DNA of 64,000 bases from Aspergillus flavus. Its lineage: Eukaryota; Ascomycota; Eurotiomycetes; Eurotiales; Aspergillaceae. The notes beneath the pieces were generated by a model. The model did no database searches and was not told where the DNA came from. It saw only the letters and a list, made by a program, of their open reading frames with translations. A program made the translations under genes and the position numbers. The stretch is from assembly GCF_009017415.1 (NCBI RefSeq), contig NC_092406.1:2046001-2110000 (forward strand), in the 5' to 3' direction. This document shows, piece after piece, positions 23,964 through 36,028 of the stretch; the first letter of the stretch is position 1, and every line of letters starts with the position of its first letter.

Positions 23964-25179
23964 TTAAAACTCCAACAATACTGATTTTGATTCTGCCATG
24001 TTTGGTCGGGCGTTGTTGTAGTCCTATTTTGGTAATGATTTTATGGAGATGTGGATCCAAGATTCACGATATTCTCCATATTCTCCATCTGTCAACCAAA
24101 GATATCGACGACAGTCGCTTCTTCTCCATACCTGAGGCATTCATTTCATCCCCATTGAGCGTATTATTCGCAGTACCCAGTACTGCCTGTACGGTACTTG
24201 TACTATGGTACAAAGACATCGAGGGACATGGTACAATTTACAAGGCACCGCACAAGTGCAAAGGTAATCGAGGTAATGGACGTATCGGCAAACGTAAAGA
24301 GTAAAGCCACCACCACACAACAAGAAAACCAACCACATCATCCTCCATAACCACAGCCACTCTCCCAATCTTCCTTTCCGATGATATCAACGACGATCCG
24401 AAGATAATTGTCAGGATGTCTTCCTGCGTGTATCCACTTTGATACCCCTCTACTGCACATCAACTCCACCGTCTTCGAGCGATCGAGCACCGGCGTCCTA
24501 TGGTTTACGACTCAGTGGGCGCCCTGATCATTGCGTCGAACAAATCAGAATGAGGCATCCCTTCACCACAAATAACCAAACACAGTGTCGCTGCCTGGAA
24601 TGGATCGGAGAGCAACGGTAAACTTTCCTTTCGGAGGAGTCTCTTCCTTGAGCACGTTAATGCATGATTCCATTTCTAAAAGGGATTCGTCCAGACGCGG
24701 TTGAAGCTGGAGCCACGGGTTGCATTGACCATGGGCCAAACAATGCTGCTCTTCACTCCACCCACTTTGCCCTGTCTTTATATTAATGGCTTCATCCTCG
24801 CAACCTTGACCCTCTCTCTCCACTCCACTTGGTCAATCACTCCTTCTTTCTTCTACTAAAGACTCTTAGAGTGCAGCCCATTGCTGTTCTTGTCTGACCG
24901 ATCGCGGTATTGCTGCATAATCCCGGTCTTCTCTTCTCTTTCTCTATTCCATTGTCTGGTAGATTCTGGTTCCTGTCGCGGAACCCTGCCCATTGATTGT
25001 CCTAATCTTGATTCGTTTATCGAGCTGTGTTTCTCGACTTTGAGACGATCTTGTGGACAGAAGTGGTGATCGATCTTCAACATTGACGTCTCCTTCTGCT
25101 GGCCGGTCCCACTCAAGTCACTCCACAGCCTCCACTATCCGAGGTCATCCCGTAGTTTTACCCACAATTATAAACGAAG
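22927..25179. other. 2.25 kb intergenic region with an AAT microsatellite
   Basis: No gene is supported. Minus-strand frames at 23278-23505 and 23556-23774 and the plus frame 23765-24304 show no family features; the last contains a poly-Asn run encoded by the AAT repeat. The final 700 nt, pyrimidine-rich in places, probably form the promoter and leader of the HAD phosphatase gene. Confidence 0.55.
23918..23962 (+). repeat. (AAT)15 microsatellite
   Basis: About fifteen uninterrupted AAT units lie in non-coding sequence. Such runs are usually length-variable between strains. Confidence 0.95.
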
Positions 25180-26599
25180 ATGACGACCGCCGCCGGTCTA
25201 GGTTCCCAAACGGTCCGCCGGCTATCCAGCCTGGACGCCGTTCGGGCCGACCTTTATGGCGGCCCCAGTGTGGTCGTTCCTCCCAAGCACTTGATGGCCT
25301 CCAGTGACTCTCATGAAACGGCTATGGCAATGGAAATGGCCAAGCAACACCTAGAAGATGAGGTTTCATCTGATGAGGGGTCACCCCGCGTTGCGTCCCC
25401 GGTCCTGCGAGGGCCTTTGACCACCACTGATGAGTTTGCGCTGGCCTTCGACATTGACGGCGTTCTTATCAGGGGCGGAGAACCAATCCCCGCGGCCATT
25501 AAGGCACTCAAATATATCAATGGGGCCAATCCGTATGGTATTAAGATGTAAGCATTCTCTTTACGAACTGTTATCTTCCGTCAAGTGGCATTTTCTACGA
25601 AATTAAGTGCCATGGCATAAACTAAACATTTACCTCTCTTCTAGACCCTATATCTTCGTTACAAATGGTGGAGGCAAGACCGAAGAGGAACGATGCTTGG
25701 ATCTAAGCCAGCAACTAGAGCTGGAGGTCTCGCCGGGCCAATTCATTTGTGGCCACACTCCCATGCGGGAGATGGCGGCGCGGTACAATACCGTCCTTGT
25801 CGTTGGTGGTGTAGGCGAGAAATGCCGCATTGTAGCTGAGGGCTATGGTTTCAAGGATGTCATCACTCCCGGGGATATCATCAAGACGAGGCACGACACG
25901 ACACCATTCCGGAGCTTGACAGAAGAGGAGTACAAGAACTCTCGCGTCCGAGATTTCAGTCAGACCAACATTGATGCCATCTTCGTCTTTGCTGACAGCC
26001 GAGACTGGGCCGGTGACCAGCAGATCATTTTGGATGTTCTCATGTCGAAGAATGGACGTCTCGGTACACGCTCCGAGACCTTCGACGAGGGCCCACCCGT
26101 ATTCTTTTCCCACAACGATGTTGTGTGGTCCACCTCTCATGAGCATTCTCGTATTGGTATGGGTGCTCTCAGGGCTTCTCTAGAGGCGCTCTACAAAGCC
26201 GTCACCGGAAAGGACCTGCATACGGTTGCTTTTGGTAAACCTCAACTGGGAACATATGAATTCGCCACCCGGCTCCTTCGCCAGTGGCGCAAGGACACCC
26301 ACGGTATCAACTGTCCTCCGAACACCGTCTATTTCGTCGGTGATACCCCGGAGTCAGATATCCGCGGTACCAACGAGTTCGATAAAATCAGTGATTCCCA
26401 CTGGTACTCAATTCTTGTTAAAACAGGTGTCTACCAGGAGGGTACTATCCCCCGTTATCCGCCCAAGAAGATCACCGACAATGTACTAGAAGCTGTCAAG
26501 TTTGCTATGGAACGTGAACTCAGCAAGCAAGCAAACGAGTCCGCCATCGCAGATGATGTCGACTCTGGCATCGACTCTGAATCTGCTAAGAACCATTGA
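25180..26599 (+). CDS. HAD-superfamily phosphatase, CECR5/YKR070W family
   Basis: This is a haloacid-dehalogenase-type hydrolase related to human CECR5 (HDHD5) and yeast YKR070W, which is mitochondrial; its substrate is not known. Two exons (25180-25547 and 25645-26599) give 440 aa. Motif I is AFDIDGVLIRGG near residue 90, containing the nucleophile and acid/base aspartates. Motif II lies at FVTNGGGKTEEER. Motif IV is VGDTPESDIRGTN, preceded by the conserved FGKP lysine. The N-terminal 70 residues are unconserved and could carry targeting information (QTVRRLSSLDAVR). The intron donor GTAAGC and acceptor TCTAG restore the IKIPYIFVTN reading. The next gene downstream is convergent. Confidence 0.92.
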
Positions 26600-27671
26600 T
26601 TGCCTTTCACCAGGAGACTCCCATATTTTACGTTCATCAACATTTACATTTATATGATATCCCATGTTATCTATATACTTCTTATCTTTCGTGCTGCGCA
26701 CAGTTTGTTTTCCAATTTACGATGCTTTATGATTCTGTGGCATGTCAATCTACTTTCATCTTTTTTGCTTCAACACCATTATATTCGGTCTACTTCTCGG
26801 ACACGAATTGCTAGAGATCAACGGGTAGATGTCAGTGCGCATTGATCCCAGGATGATTGTTTAGGTTCATAGTACCACGAAAGCCATTTTGGCGATTAGA
26901 TTTGTGAGACCTTGTAGACTTTGTGATTAATCGAGTTATGAACAGAATATCCATCATCTGCTTCTATGAATCTATCAACATGCTGTGGACAACAAACTAA
27001 AGTTACAAATAATATTCTTAGCTGGTTTATGGCAACCATCTCCGTCTCTCCTCGGTAAACGTCATCAATGACAGAAAAGCACCTCTTCGTGAGTATAGTA
27101 GAGACCCAGATGTTAAGCACCAGACGTGACGTCGAATCAGCCTCCTACAAGCACCGTAGCATCCGTAACGCCGAGACCATTTTTGAAGCCTCACCCACAT
27201 CGGGAGAGATGGAATAGGCAATTCCGAATATTAAGTTCAATAGCACTACACCATGCCCATAATATGCAAGCAGACGTCACAGCATCAAGAGGGGGAGCTC
27301 AGCGGAAGGGGTCATCTAGTCTGATATTGTCTGAGCGCGAGAATAGCCCGGGACATTACTGGAGGGCCGGTCCCGTCTACCGTTGGACCGGAGAGTGTAC
27401 TCGTCACAGTTGGTTCAGCCTTGCGCTTTTTGCTTGGATATAGCAAACCATGAACATACTCTACTAGTGAGGTTGATATCGACGAGGATGAAACATTGAC
27501 CCCTCATGCCGAGAACCGGACAGGAACCGGCGTCGTTGGAGCGCGGGGGAGCGGATCCATTCAGAACGCTTATTAGTAACCGTGTGCTCTTTCGATGTTG
27601 CCTATACGAGGACTCGATGGGGTGCAACCATGCGACTATTTCCGCACCCCGCATTTTCGATGGGTCCCCGT
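26600..27671. other. Convergent intergenic region
   Basis: About 1.07 kb lies between convergent genes. Open frames in the first 250 nt translate to hydrophobic, low-information peptides and are probably 3' UTR. The frame 27126-27443 has no recognisable features. Confidence 0.6.
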
Positions 27672-29182
27672 TTAGATCTGAAATTCGGTATCGAGCCAAT
27701 GCCTGATGACTACTTTGCCTTCGTCGAAGCCCGGTTTGGGGGCCCGCACGATGATCGCTGCATGGCTATGTCGGTGATTGTGAATGTAGACCGGGTATTT
27801 GCGGAATCCCACGGAGTTGAGCGACTCGATTATGGCGATCTGGGCTGGGCTTAGGGCGAGCATGGGATATGCTCGGCGCTTCTTGCTGATGGCATCATCT
27901 GTTGCTGCTTCGCGGGTGCTGTTTGGTTGATCATGCTCTGGTGTTGGAGAGGAAGCTTCTTGGATGGTGATGGAGGAGGAACTGGGTTTGTGCTCTGCAG
28001 CTTCTTTAGCCTTCAGCCCTGGGGAGTTTCGTCGCCTGATTGAATCTGCTGGACTGCTTTTGCTTGTGGTGGAGAGGTAATCGGGGTCCTGGTGGAACCC
28101 GACGTCCTCGTATGCTTCTTCTACGGCGCTTTGCATTTCCTTTACCATGACGTGAGGTAACCGATATTCTCTGAAAAGTGTTGCGCTCTCTCCTTCCTCG
28201 TGTAGCCGGACTCGTTCTCGACTGTGGGACCATTGAGAGATAGAGTGCAGGAAGAAAAGCGGAAGGACGATGGATAAGAAGAGAACAACAACAGCCCAGA
28301 ACAAGGCCGTGGTGAAAAGTCTCGTTATCTGCCCCCATACACGCGAACCCAATGGCAAAGACTCTTTCAACTCCGCCGCAGGCAGAAAGTACATATCTGG
28401 GTCAATCACAACAGGCTCATACCCTTTAACATAGTTAACCTGCGCGTCGCCCAGATCACGAAAGGGATCCACCATCGAAAGCATGGTAGTGTAGAAGATG
28501 GTAGTGCGATCATTGACAACATTCCCATACAGACTGCGATTCTTGAACTTCGCTAGAGCCCGCACGAAGATACTATCCGGATCCGCCATAATGCTAAGCA
28601 GCGGTCGCCCAGAGTCTCCAAAAGAATCAACCAAGAACAACTGCTGCGCTGATACAGACCCCTGCCGAGGGCCTACGTTATTCCAGATATAGCCCCAGAC
28701 ACCCTTTCGGGGAATCCGTACGCCGACATGTGGCGACGCGAAGGTTGTGAAGTTGGCCGGTTCTAGCTTGTCGAACCATCCTCGTGCGTCGAGCAATCCT
28801 ATTGCATATCTGGCCAACAGGCCTCCGAATGAGTACCCGACGATACTCAGTTTTCGGATGGGACATCCTTTGTCGGCTAATGTGTTCAGTGTTTCCTCGA
28901 TCTCGTGAGCCACTCGCTCGCCGCCAACTTCGGTCCCATCGTATGTGAGGTTCCCGATGTTGCGCTCTGTGACTAAAAGGTGGAGGCGGTCCTCACTGTA
29001 TCGCTGTCGCAGTGACGCTGCGAGGTGGTCCATATGAGAGGGGTTGCCCCAGAATCTACCATAGTACTATTAGCAGATGTCGTGGTGGTCAATTCAATCC
29101 GCTGTCCTTACCCATGGATCAAGACACAAAGGTGGTCGGCTTTCCGCGGAATGCCGTCCGCGTCCTCATGGTTGTTACTCAT
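27672..29182 (-). CDS. Rog1-type serine esterase/lipase (DUF676) with a membrane segment
   Basis: This is an alpha/beta-hydrolase of the DUF676 family; yeast Rog1 is a monoacylglycerol lipase and the family acts on lipids at membranes. Two exons (29182-29112 and 29055-27672) give 484 aa. Exon 1 supplies the start MSNNHEDADG and strand one ending VLIHG, which continues as FWGNPSH after splicing. The nucleophile elbow is GYSFGG with Ser99. Downstream are the conserved FASPHVGVR block and a hydrophobic helix (TALFWAVVVLFLSIVLPLFF) about two-thirds along, so the enzyme is probably membrane-anchored. The C-terminal part is Ser/Pro-rich and ends with an NHRHSHAAIIVR block. It is divergent from the Rex3 gene. 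Confidence 0.88.
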
Positions 29183-30424
29183 GCTTCAAAGAAAGTATTG
29201 CTAGCCACGATTCAAACCTTTATTCTTCTGGTTTATATACTTCCAACGTCTTGTATATATCTATGTACTGTATGTCGTTAATTCTTTCGGTGAGGATTGA
29301 CGGATGTTCTCAGTCGTCTGTAGATGGTTATCTATAGTGATTACCAAGCAGGTGTCTGCCTAATTCAGTTCCTGCCCTATGACAAGTCTGTTTGTAATGC
29401 TGTGCGTGTATATGGCTTTTGTATATAGGTTGAGAAGAAGAAGGAAATATCTATCAATGGCGAGGTGCTGAGACTCTCCTACTTCGTCTGGTCAGGGGCA
29501 GATCATGATTGATTGCTGAACGCTGATTAGTGCAACATCGAAGGGAACACCAGCAGCTGTCGTGCTCTGGAGCGCTTGGACCAATCAGAGCGTTTCAGAT
29601 CAGACAAATCACGTGTATGCTTAACACCTTCACTATAGGAGACTGGTGAATGTCTGGTGGATGAACTGGAGGTTTCGCTAGGAATATGAGAGACACTAAA
29701 GAGAGCATTATGGCTGTCATTCATGTTGCTGTGGGTAGGAGTTTGTGACGTTAGGGTTGTGCGTTACACAATATTTATTAGGCAAAATAGTATAGCTTGT
29801 TTATCATAATAGTCTGCAATTCGCGATCACCTCACCTTTTGTATCTTTTAGAATAATACTAGTCGTACTCTACCATCCGAAGTGCTTCTTGGCTACAAAT
29901 ATACAATATATATGTACCGGTCAACTGCTGCTCTACATCAACGTTGATGCCTTACCAATCCGGCAAGAGATTTGCGGCGTTTGCATCGTTTGTTCGAAGG
30001 ACCGCGATTCACCACATGTACTGTCCTTTAGATCGTACACTTCAATGTACTTGAAGGTATATATGCTATATGCTCTGTTTCCGATCCAGATGAGGTCACT
30101 GAGCTTTTCTTCAATGCAGTAATTGATTGAGGCTGACTGAGGCTTAGAAAGGGTGGAGGTTCTATCTCAACTTCTCATCCACCAATTTAGGCCAGATCGA
30201 AAACACCCAAGAACAAAACATGCTGGAAATGACCAGCTTCGTCTTGTGCGCCTGACTTACAAACGCGATTGGCTTGAGGCATCTGTGGATATACTTCTGG
30301 GGTGACCAGTTACATCTCAGCAGGACCTCAAGAATAAGAGCATAAGTATCTCTGCCATATTGATGATATCACTTTGCATTTCTTTCATATCGCATCAACT
30401 TATTACTACCTTGATATCATCAAA
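29183..30424. promoter_or_regulatory. Divergent intergenic region (lipase / rex3)
   Basis: This 1.2 kb stretch holds the promoters of both flanking genes. Small frames such as 29527-29724 and 29889-30122 lack support, and no specific element can be assigned. Confidence 0.45.
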
Positions 30425-32395
30425 ATGTTTGCTCCGCTTGGATTGTTCAGGGATATCCCCTGTCCCCAGGGCCAGGAATGTGCTCTTTTGACTTGCATGT
30501 TCTCTCACGAAACTATCAACCCACCCTCAGAGGTCGACAAAAGCGCCAAGAGTACGCAGTCAGAGAAGGAGCCCGCAACCCTTCAGGAGTCTCCGCCCCT
30601 GAAGAAACAAAAGCTACAGGCAACAGCCGAGGCTGACAGGGTCAAGAAGGAAGCCAAGTCTTCCCCTTCGCTTCAGTACGAAACTAGTGATCCAAGAGCC
30701 ATACTGACAAAGAAGGCCAGCACTAAGGCCCAAGCAATTAGCCAAGGCCCTGCGAAACTTCAGTCGATATCCAGGGGTGTCTCCCCGCCTCCTTCTAAGG
30801 CCGAGCCTTCAACAGCGAAACGCGATGTACCGGCATCTGCAAAATCGGAGCAACGACCTCCGCTACGCAAGGCTCCTCGTGAGAGCCTGAATCCTAGGAT
30901 GTTGGCGAAAGCGCCTGTGTCTCATAGCGTGCGGCTGTCGATTTTGACGAAGCTTCATGCTGCCATGTCCGCTTTGAATGACAAGATAGCGAAGGACAAA
31001 GAAAATAAAGATAAAAGCATAGTCCTGACACCAAATGAGCTCATCACGATGGCTCTAGATGAAGAGGAGAAGACGGCAAAAGGAAATGCGAGTGTATATG
31101 GCAACGTTATCAAACTCCGCATCGTTAAACTCACGAAGATGAGCAAAGAAGATTGGGTGAAAGATGTCAAAGCTCATCTAAATGAGAGATACTACAAGAC
31201 AGCACCTAGTGAAGCAGACCAGAAGCCGGCTGTTCTTACAACTGGCTTGAGCACCAAAGAGGAAATAGCAATTGCAGGAAGACTAGTTACGCCTCTCGAA
31301 GGGTTGGAACAATATGGCTATGTGACCAAACCACCCACAGAGGAGGAGATTGAGGGCGCAAGGAAAGGGGTCATCGAGTCTAAAGGATGGGAAAAGTGTG
31401 ATCGATGTGGTGGACGGTTTCAGGTCTTTCCTGGCCGCCGTGAGGATGGTTCGTTAACAACAGGAGGGCAGTGCACATACCACCCTGGCAAACCATTCTA
31501 TCCTCCGAAGAAGCGGACAGATCATATTACTGGCCACAAGGAGGCCTATTACACTTGCTGCAATGAGACCCTGGGGACTTCTTCTGGATGTACTAAAGGC
31601 GAGACTCATGTCTTCAAGGTGTCGGAGGCCAAACGACTAGCGTCTATTCTTCAGTTCGAAAAGACTCCGGCGCAACCAGACAAGGGCCCGCTTCCACCAG
31701 TATGCTTCGACTGTGAGATGGGATATACCACTTTGGGGCTGGAGCTGATTCGGCTCACTGCTGTTAGTTGGCCCGAGGGCAAGGAGCTCCTCGATGTTAT
31801 TGTCAGGCCTATGGGGGAGATTCTCGACCTGAACTCGCGGTTTTCTGGTGTTTTCCCCGAACATTATAATAACGCGGCTCCTCATGATAGCTCCGCTGCA
31901 CCGGGCACTGCATCTGCCAGCGAGAATGGAGAGGTCAAGCTAGCGCCTTTACAGGTGGTGGAATCTCCCGCAGTAGCAAGATCTTTGTTGTTTCAGCTGC
32001 TACAGCCCGAGACACCTCTAATTGGCCATGCCATTGACAATGACCTCAACGTTTGTCGTATTATACATCCTACCGTTATTGATACCGTGATACTATACCC
32101 AGTCGGAGCAGGTCTACCCAACCGCATGAGTCTCAAAACCCTATCCAGAAAATACCTTGATAGGCACATACAAACTGGAGGGAACCGTGGCCATGATTCC
32201 AAGGAGGATGCGATTGCCACTGGGGACTTGGTCCGGGTCAAGGCCGCAGAAGCTTGGAAGGTGTTAAAGACAAAGGGATGGACCATTCAGGATGATAAAC
32301 TTGTGCCTCCTCCTGGCGCAACAGAGGATACAGGTCCGGTATGGCGACTTGGCCCCGGAGCTGGGCAGAAGAGGACTAGTTCAGATTTAGGTTAA
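30425..32395 (+). CDS. rex3: RNA exonuclease 3 (Rex3, DEDDh family)
   Basis: This is a 3'-5' exoribonuclease that trims structured RNAs; yeast Rex3 matures the RNA of RNase MRP. It is a single exon of 656 aa. The ATG at 30425 is preferred over the upstream frame because [19 protein letters not shown] is the conserved N-terminus of fungal Rex3. A Lys/Ser/Pro-rich linker follows, then a Cys/His cluster ([13 protein letters not shown] through YTCC) that probably binds zinc. The exonuclease domain starts with CFDCEMGYT (Asp429 and Glu431), continues with [12 protein letters not shown] and ends with the [10 protein letters not shown] block holding the catalytic His and last Asp. All four acidic ligands and the histidine are present. 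Confidence 0.93.
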   Translation: MFAPLGLFRDIPCPQGQECALLTCMFSHETINPPSEVDKSAKSTQSEKEPATLQESPPLKKQKLQATAEADRVKKEAKSSPSLQYETSDPRAILTKKASTKAQAISQGPAKLQSISRGVSPPPSKAEPSTAKRDVPASAKSEQRPPLRKAPRESLNPRMLAKAPVSHSVRLSILTKLHAAMSALNDKIAKDKENKDKSIVLTPNELITMALDEEEKTAKGNASVYGNVIKLRIVKLTKMSKEDWVKDVKAHLNERYYKTAPSEADQKPAVLTTGLSTKEEIAIAGRLVTPLEGLEQYGYVTKPPTEEEIEGARKGVIESKGWEKCDRCGGRFQVFPGRREDGSLTTGGQCTYHPGKPFYPPKKRTDHITGHKEAYYTCCNETLGTSSGCTKGETHVFKVSEAKRLASILQFEKTPAQPDKGPLPPVCFDCEMGYTTLGLELIRLTAVSWPEGKELLDVIVRPMGEILDLNSRFSGVFPEHYNNAAPHDSSAAPGTASASENGEVKLAPLQVVESPAVARSLLFQLLQPETPLIGHAIDNDLNVCRIIHPTVIDTVILYPVGAGLPNRMSLKTLSRKYLDRHIQTGGNRGHDSKEDAIATGDLVRVKAAEAWKVLKTKGWTIQDDKLVPPPGATEDTGPVWRLGPGAGQKRTSSDLG

Positions 32396-32801
32396 CCTCA
32401 GATGCCTATGTCATAGCTGATCTTACTACATGATACCCGACAACACGCAATTTCTTTACAGACTACGTGAGATTCAAGGAACAATTGGGGTGATAGATGG
32501 ATCAATTCAATCTACCAGTCGTAACGTCATGAGTAGAAGTATTACACCAACACGGGGATGCGACGAGGCTAGCCGATGGGAATGCCGCCTTTTTTTCAGG
32601 TTGAGTCAACCCGGCGTACATATCACGTAGCAGAGCCGTGTTGGAGCGCTCCCGACCAACCGCATCTATGTACCCTCCAAACCGGACCCAAGGCACGGAC
32701 TCTCATTAAGATATTGCTCCCGTCCAATTATGGAAACCCCCTGATGTGAGCGTACTCGAGCCTGGCCAATTTTTTCACTTTTATCCGAGAGTGGGAGACA
32801 T
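32396..32801. other. Convergent intergenic region
   Basis: A 406-nt gap lies between convergent genes and presumably carries both 3' UTRs. No feature is recognised. Confidence 0.6.
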
Positions 32802-33454
32802 TTACTCCTCATCCTCGTCAGCCTCCTCGCTGGCGACGTTGTAGAAGCGGAGCTCGTAGACACCCTTGGAGGTGGCGACAACGCGAAGCCAGTCACGGAG
32901 CTGCTGCTTCTTGAGGTACTTCTTGGTCCTGAGTGGCCGTCAGTATTACGGTCGCGGGTATCATGCGATGGAGGCGAGGCAACTTACAAGTACTTGAGGT
33001 AGCGACCAGAGAAGGGAATGTGGGAAACAACCTCGATCTTGCCATCGCCGACCTGGGAGATGACAACCTTGTCACCGAGGTTGCCGACACGGCCCTCAAC
33101 CTTGATACGGTCGTGAAGGAACTTCTCGAAAGCGGAGAGGTCGAAGATCTTGTCGCTCACGGGCTGAGAAGCGTTGATGGTGAACTACAGAGATATCATG
33201 TTAGCATCATCGGATTATTTGATTAGCTGGTGAATTGATTCCTCGACATACCTTGTGGGTGACCTTCTGGGCCTTACGACCACGAGCCTATTCATCGGAA
33301 ATTTGCGATTAGCCTACTGTTCCATAATGTCGAATCCCCACGGAGTCCATGACGGTATCCTGCACAAGCTAATGTGAAGAGGCCGTCTGGCTACCGTCTC
33401 AGGGGGAACAGCAAAGCAGTTTCAGGATTGACAACATACAGTAGCGGGAGACAT
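32802..33454 (-). CDS. rpl22: 60S ribosomal protein L22 (eL22)
   Basis: This is a large-subunit cytosolic ribosomal protein. Four exons join to 124 aa: 33454-33440, 33287-33252, 33184-32988 and 32928-32802. Exon 1 encodes only MSPAT, and exon 2 the twelve residues [12 protein letters not shown]. The conserved core follows ([55 protein letters not shown]). The C-terminus is the acidic tail typical of eL22 ([10 protein letters not shown]). Short 5' exons and several introns near the start are usual for fungal ribosomal protein genes. The adjacent upstream region is shared with the divergent dim1 gene. Confidence 0.96.
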
Positions 33455-34253
33455 GGTGATTGATTTGAGGGGGGTTGGTGACGAGGGAGTCTTGGTCGCA
33501 AAGAGATGAGTATCCTGCGCCTGGAACGAAGATTGTAGAGGGATGGAGATCTAAAACTTCTCGCTAGTGGAGCCTTCGACAATCCCACCGGCGAGTGCGT
33601 GTGGCTAATCCGTATTGGGAAGTCATATTAGGGCTGGACATGGTGATTAGGGTATCGAGCTATCAGCTGACATTTGTCTTACAAATGGTTTGTATCGTTT
33701 GTTCTCTCGCTTAACCAGGAAATGAGACACTAGCTGACTAGCGTCGCACGGGCCATTGGGCCTTCCCTTTAAATACTTCGCTGAGCTCCCGCTCTTTGGA
33801 AGTTTTTTTCTTTTCTTTTCCAGCTCTCTTTGCCTTTTGGCTTAGATCAAGTGTAGTATCTGTTCTTTTCAGTTTAATCTCTGAAAGTGTTCCATAGGAA
33901 CACAACATTGATTAATCTTATTTTTGGTCTCCGTGGCAGGGCCCCTGTGCTTGCGCATGCCTTGCCACACAGTGTCATCGGGCTTACACTATCCCCGATA
34001 GACGCGAACTCCTTTTTCATCATTTTGGTCGGTATATCCGACCGCTTGGAGAAGAAGGCTCTAGTAGATTCCTTTTTGAAGATGGAACTGCACCCTGTAT
34101 ATAGCTTCTAATTCGATAAATTTTGTCTTGAACCGCTCTTGTACAGGAATCTACCGCACGTGATATTGAATATCGTTTCCTGCCCAAATCACTTTCATTG
34201 TAATAACTTTTTGGTATACTTGACTCTTCACTCAGTAACTCTATAACGTCACC
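33455..34253. promoter_or_regulatory. Divergent promoter region (rpl22 / dim1)
   Basis: Nearly 800 nt lies between a ribosomal protein gene on the minus strand and dim1 on the plus strand. A pyrimidine-rich tract (about 33805-33840) is the only notable composition feature. Confidence 0.45.
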
Positions 34254-34983
34254 ATGGGTTCCGTCGTCCTGCCGCACTTGCGTACTGCTTGGCACGTCGA
34301 CCAGGCCATCCTCTCTGAAGAAGAACGGCTCGTTGTATGCACCCAGCCATCGCATCTCCAGGTATATCCATACTGACAAGAACGGTTACAGGTCATCCGA
34401 TTCGGCCGCGACCACGATGTCGACTGTAAGTCCCTTTGCTATATGTACAGGCTGCAAAGATGTCCTAACTGTTCTCCAGGCATGCGCCAAGATGAAGTTC
34501 TCTTCAAAATCGCCGAGCGGGTCAAAAGTGAGTCGGGCACCCTCACCCAACTATCACAGAAAAAAAAAAAAAAAAAACTTGCGCTCTAGCTCCAAACTAG
34601 CTCTACCACCGCACGAAGTGTACCTCTGTGATAAGCAAATGTCTAACATATCATCCAGATTTCGCCGTGATCTACCTCTGCGACATTGATGAGGTCCCCG
34701 AGTTCAACACCATGTACGAACTCTTCGATCCAATGACCATCATGTTCTTCTATAGGAATAAACACATGATGTGTGATTTCGGTACCGGTAACAATAACAA
34801 ATTGAACTGGGTGCTGGAGGATAAGCAAGAGTTGATTGATATTCTTGAGACGATCTACAAGGGTGCCAAGAAGGGACGAGGTCTCGTGGTTAGCCCGAAG
34901 GGTGAGTTGCAGTTGTTTTCCGGTACTCACATTGATGGAGAGCTAATTGCTTTATAGATTACTCGACGAGGTACCGGTACTGA
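34254..34983 (+). CDS. dim1: U5 snRNP protein Dim1 (Dib1/TXNL4A family)
   Basis: This is a thioredoxin-fold component of the U4/U6.U5 tri-snRNP, essential for pre-mRNA splicing. Five exons (34254-34334, 34392-34425, 34480-34527, 34659-34901, 34958-34983) give 143 aa, the usual length. The protein starts MGSVVLPHLRTAWHVDQAIL and includes VIRFGRDHDVDCMRQDE, AVIYLCDIDEVPEFN, FDPMTIMFFYRNKHMM and the basic end GRGLVVSPKDYSTRYRY. The thioredoxin CxxC pair is absent, as in the whole family. The third intron holds an uninterrupted run of 18 A (34560-34577). Confidence 0.97.
34560..34577 (+). repeat. A18 homopolymer inside dim1 intron 3
   Basis: This is an uninterrupted run of 18 adenines within an intron of dim1. 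It is a likely site of length variation or sequencing error, with no effect on the coding frame. Confidence 0.9.
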
Positions 34984-36028
34984 TTTACTTCGGTTGTTGG
35001 TTGGGCTGCTCTGTGTTTTCGGGTCCAATATTAAGATAATGAAAGATGTTTATGAAGTATACTTAAGATATCCGGTCTGCAATTGTAAGCGTTATTCCTT
35101 TGTGCTTATCTCGGTAACGTGGTGATTGGATATCAGATAGAATACATTGTTCGTAAAACATCAGTAAGATCTCCATCTACTTTATAGATTGTATATGATG
35201 TTGTTTGGCACATACACTGCAGGCCAAATATACTGACTCGAGTCTGCTGTAATCGAGCGGGGAGTTACAGGTACTATTCGAAGAGGAAGATTCTCCCTCG
35301 GTTCGCGTTACGCAGCCGGGTTACTCTCACAGGCTCTTGCCGCGGCCCCGGATCTAGCATCAAGGTTAGATCCTGGACAACATAGCCTAGTAATGGGGGC
35401 TTAGACTTAAACTCGAGGATGACCCGCTCTCCAGCGTTGCAGGGCCTGTAGGAACTTGCAAATCTAGTCGTCTGACACTATACAGGTTTGGAAGATATGA
35501 AAGTTCGAGTAAGTTTGTCTCTGCCAAGTACGTATTCCCTCCAGGGATTGTCAAGAGATGTTTAACTCAAGGTTCGTACGGCCAATATTGGTGTCTCGGG
35601 TAGTATACCACCTAGGAAGAATTACATGAGCAGCAGAGGAAAGAAATTGTTCTTATTCATGGTCTGGGTGACCCTGAGGAACATCTTCCAGAATGTATAT
35701 ATGTATTGCCTAGCATGCCTTCGTTACTTAGACAGTACAGTCATGGGTGTCTCAGTACACACTGTTATTAACTGAATACGAAGTTTTAGTCCAGTTGGAG
35801 TAACTCATATTCTGGGAGACCAGATAATAGCTATTGAATAAGTATGTTATGTTCTTTCAATACTCAACTGTAGTTAATCCAACTACGGCCAACAACGCGG
35901 ACAACCTCAGGCCCCACAATCTCTTCACTTTATTTTTACCTGACGTAAGGTCGACCCATCAATCCCACCTACAACAAGAAAACATAAAACAACAAATCCA
36001 CCCAACAAAAACACAAATAAGAAACAAA
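34984..36028. other. 1.0 kb intergenic region
   Basis: No gene or RNA is recognised. It should contain the dim1 3' UTR and the translin promoter. Confidence 0.55.

Noticed and set aside
23765..24304. Plus-strand frame of 179 codons with a poly-Asn run
   Set aside because: The run comes from the AAT microsatellite and the flanks are unlike protein; no promoter or splice support.
26600..26845. Plus-strand hydrophobic frames after the HAD phosphatase
   Set aside because: They sit directly after the stop codon in T-rich DNA and are best seen as 3' UTR.
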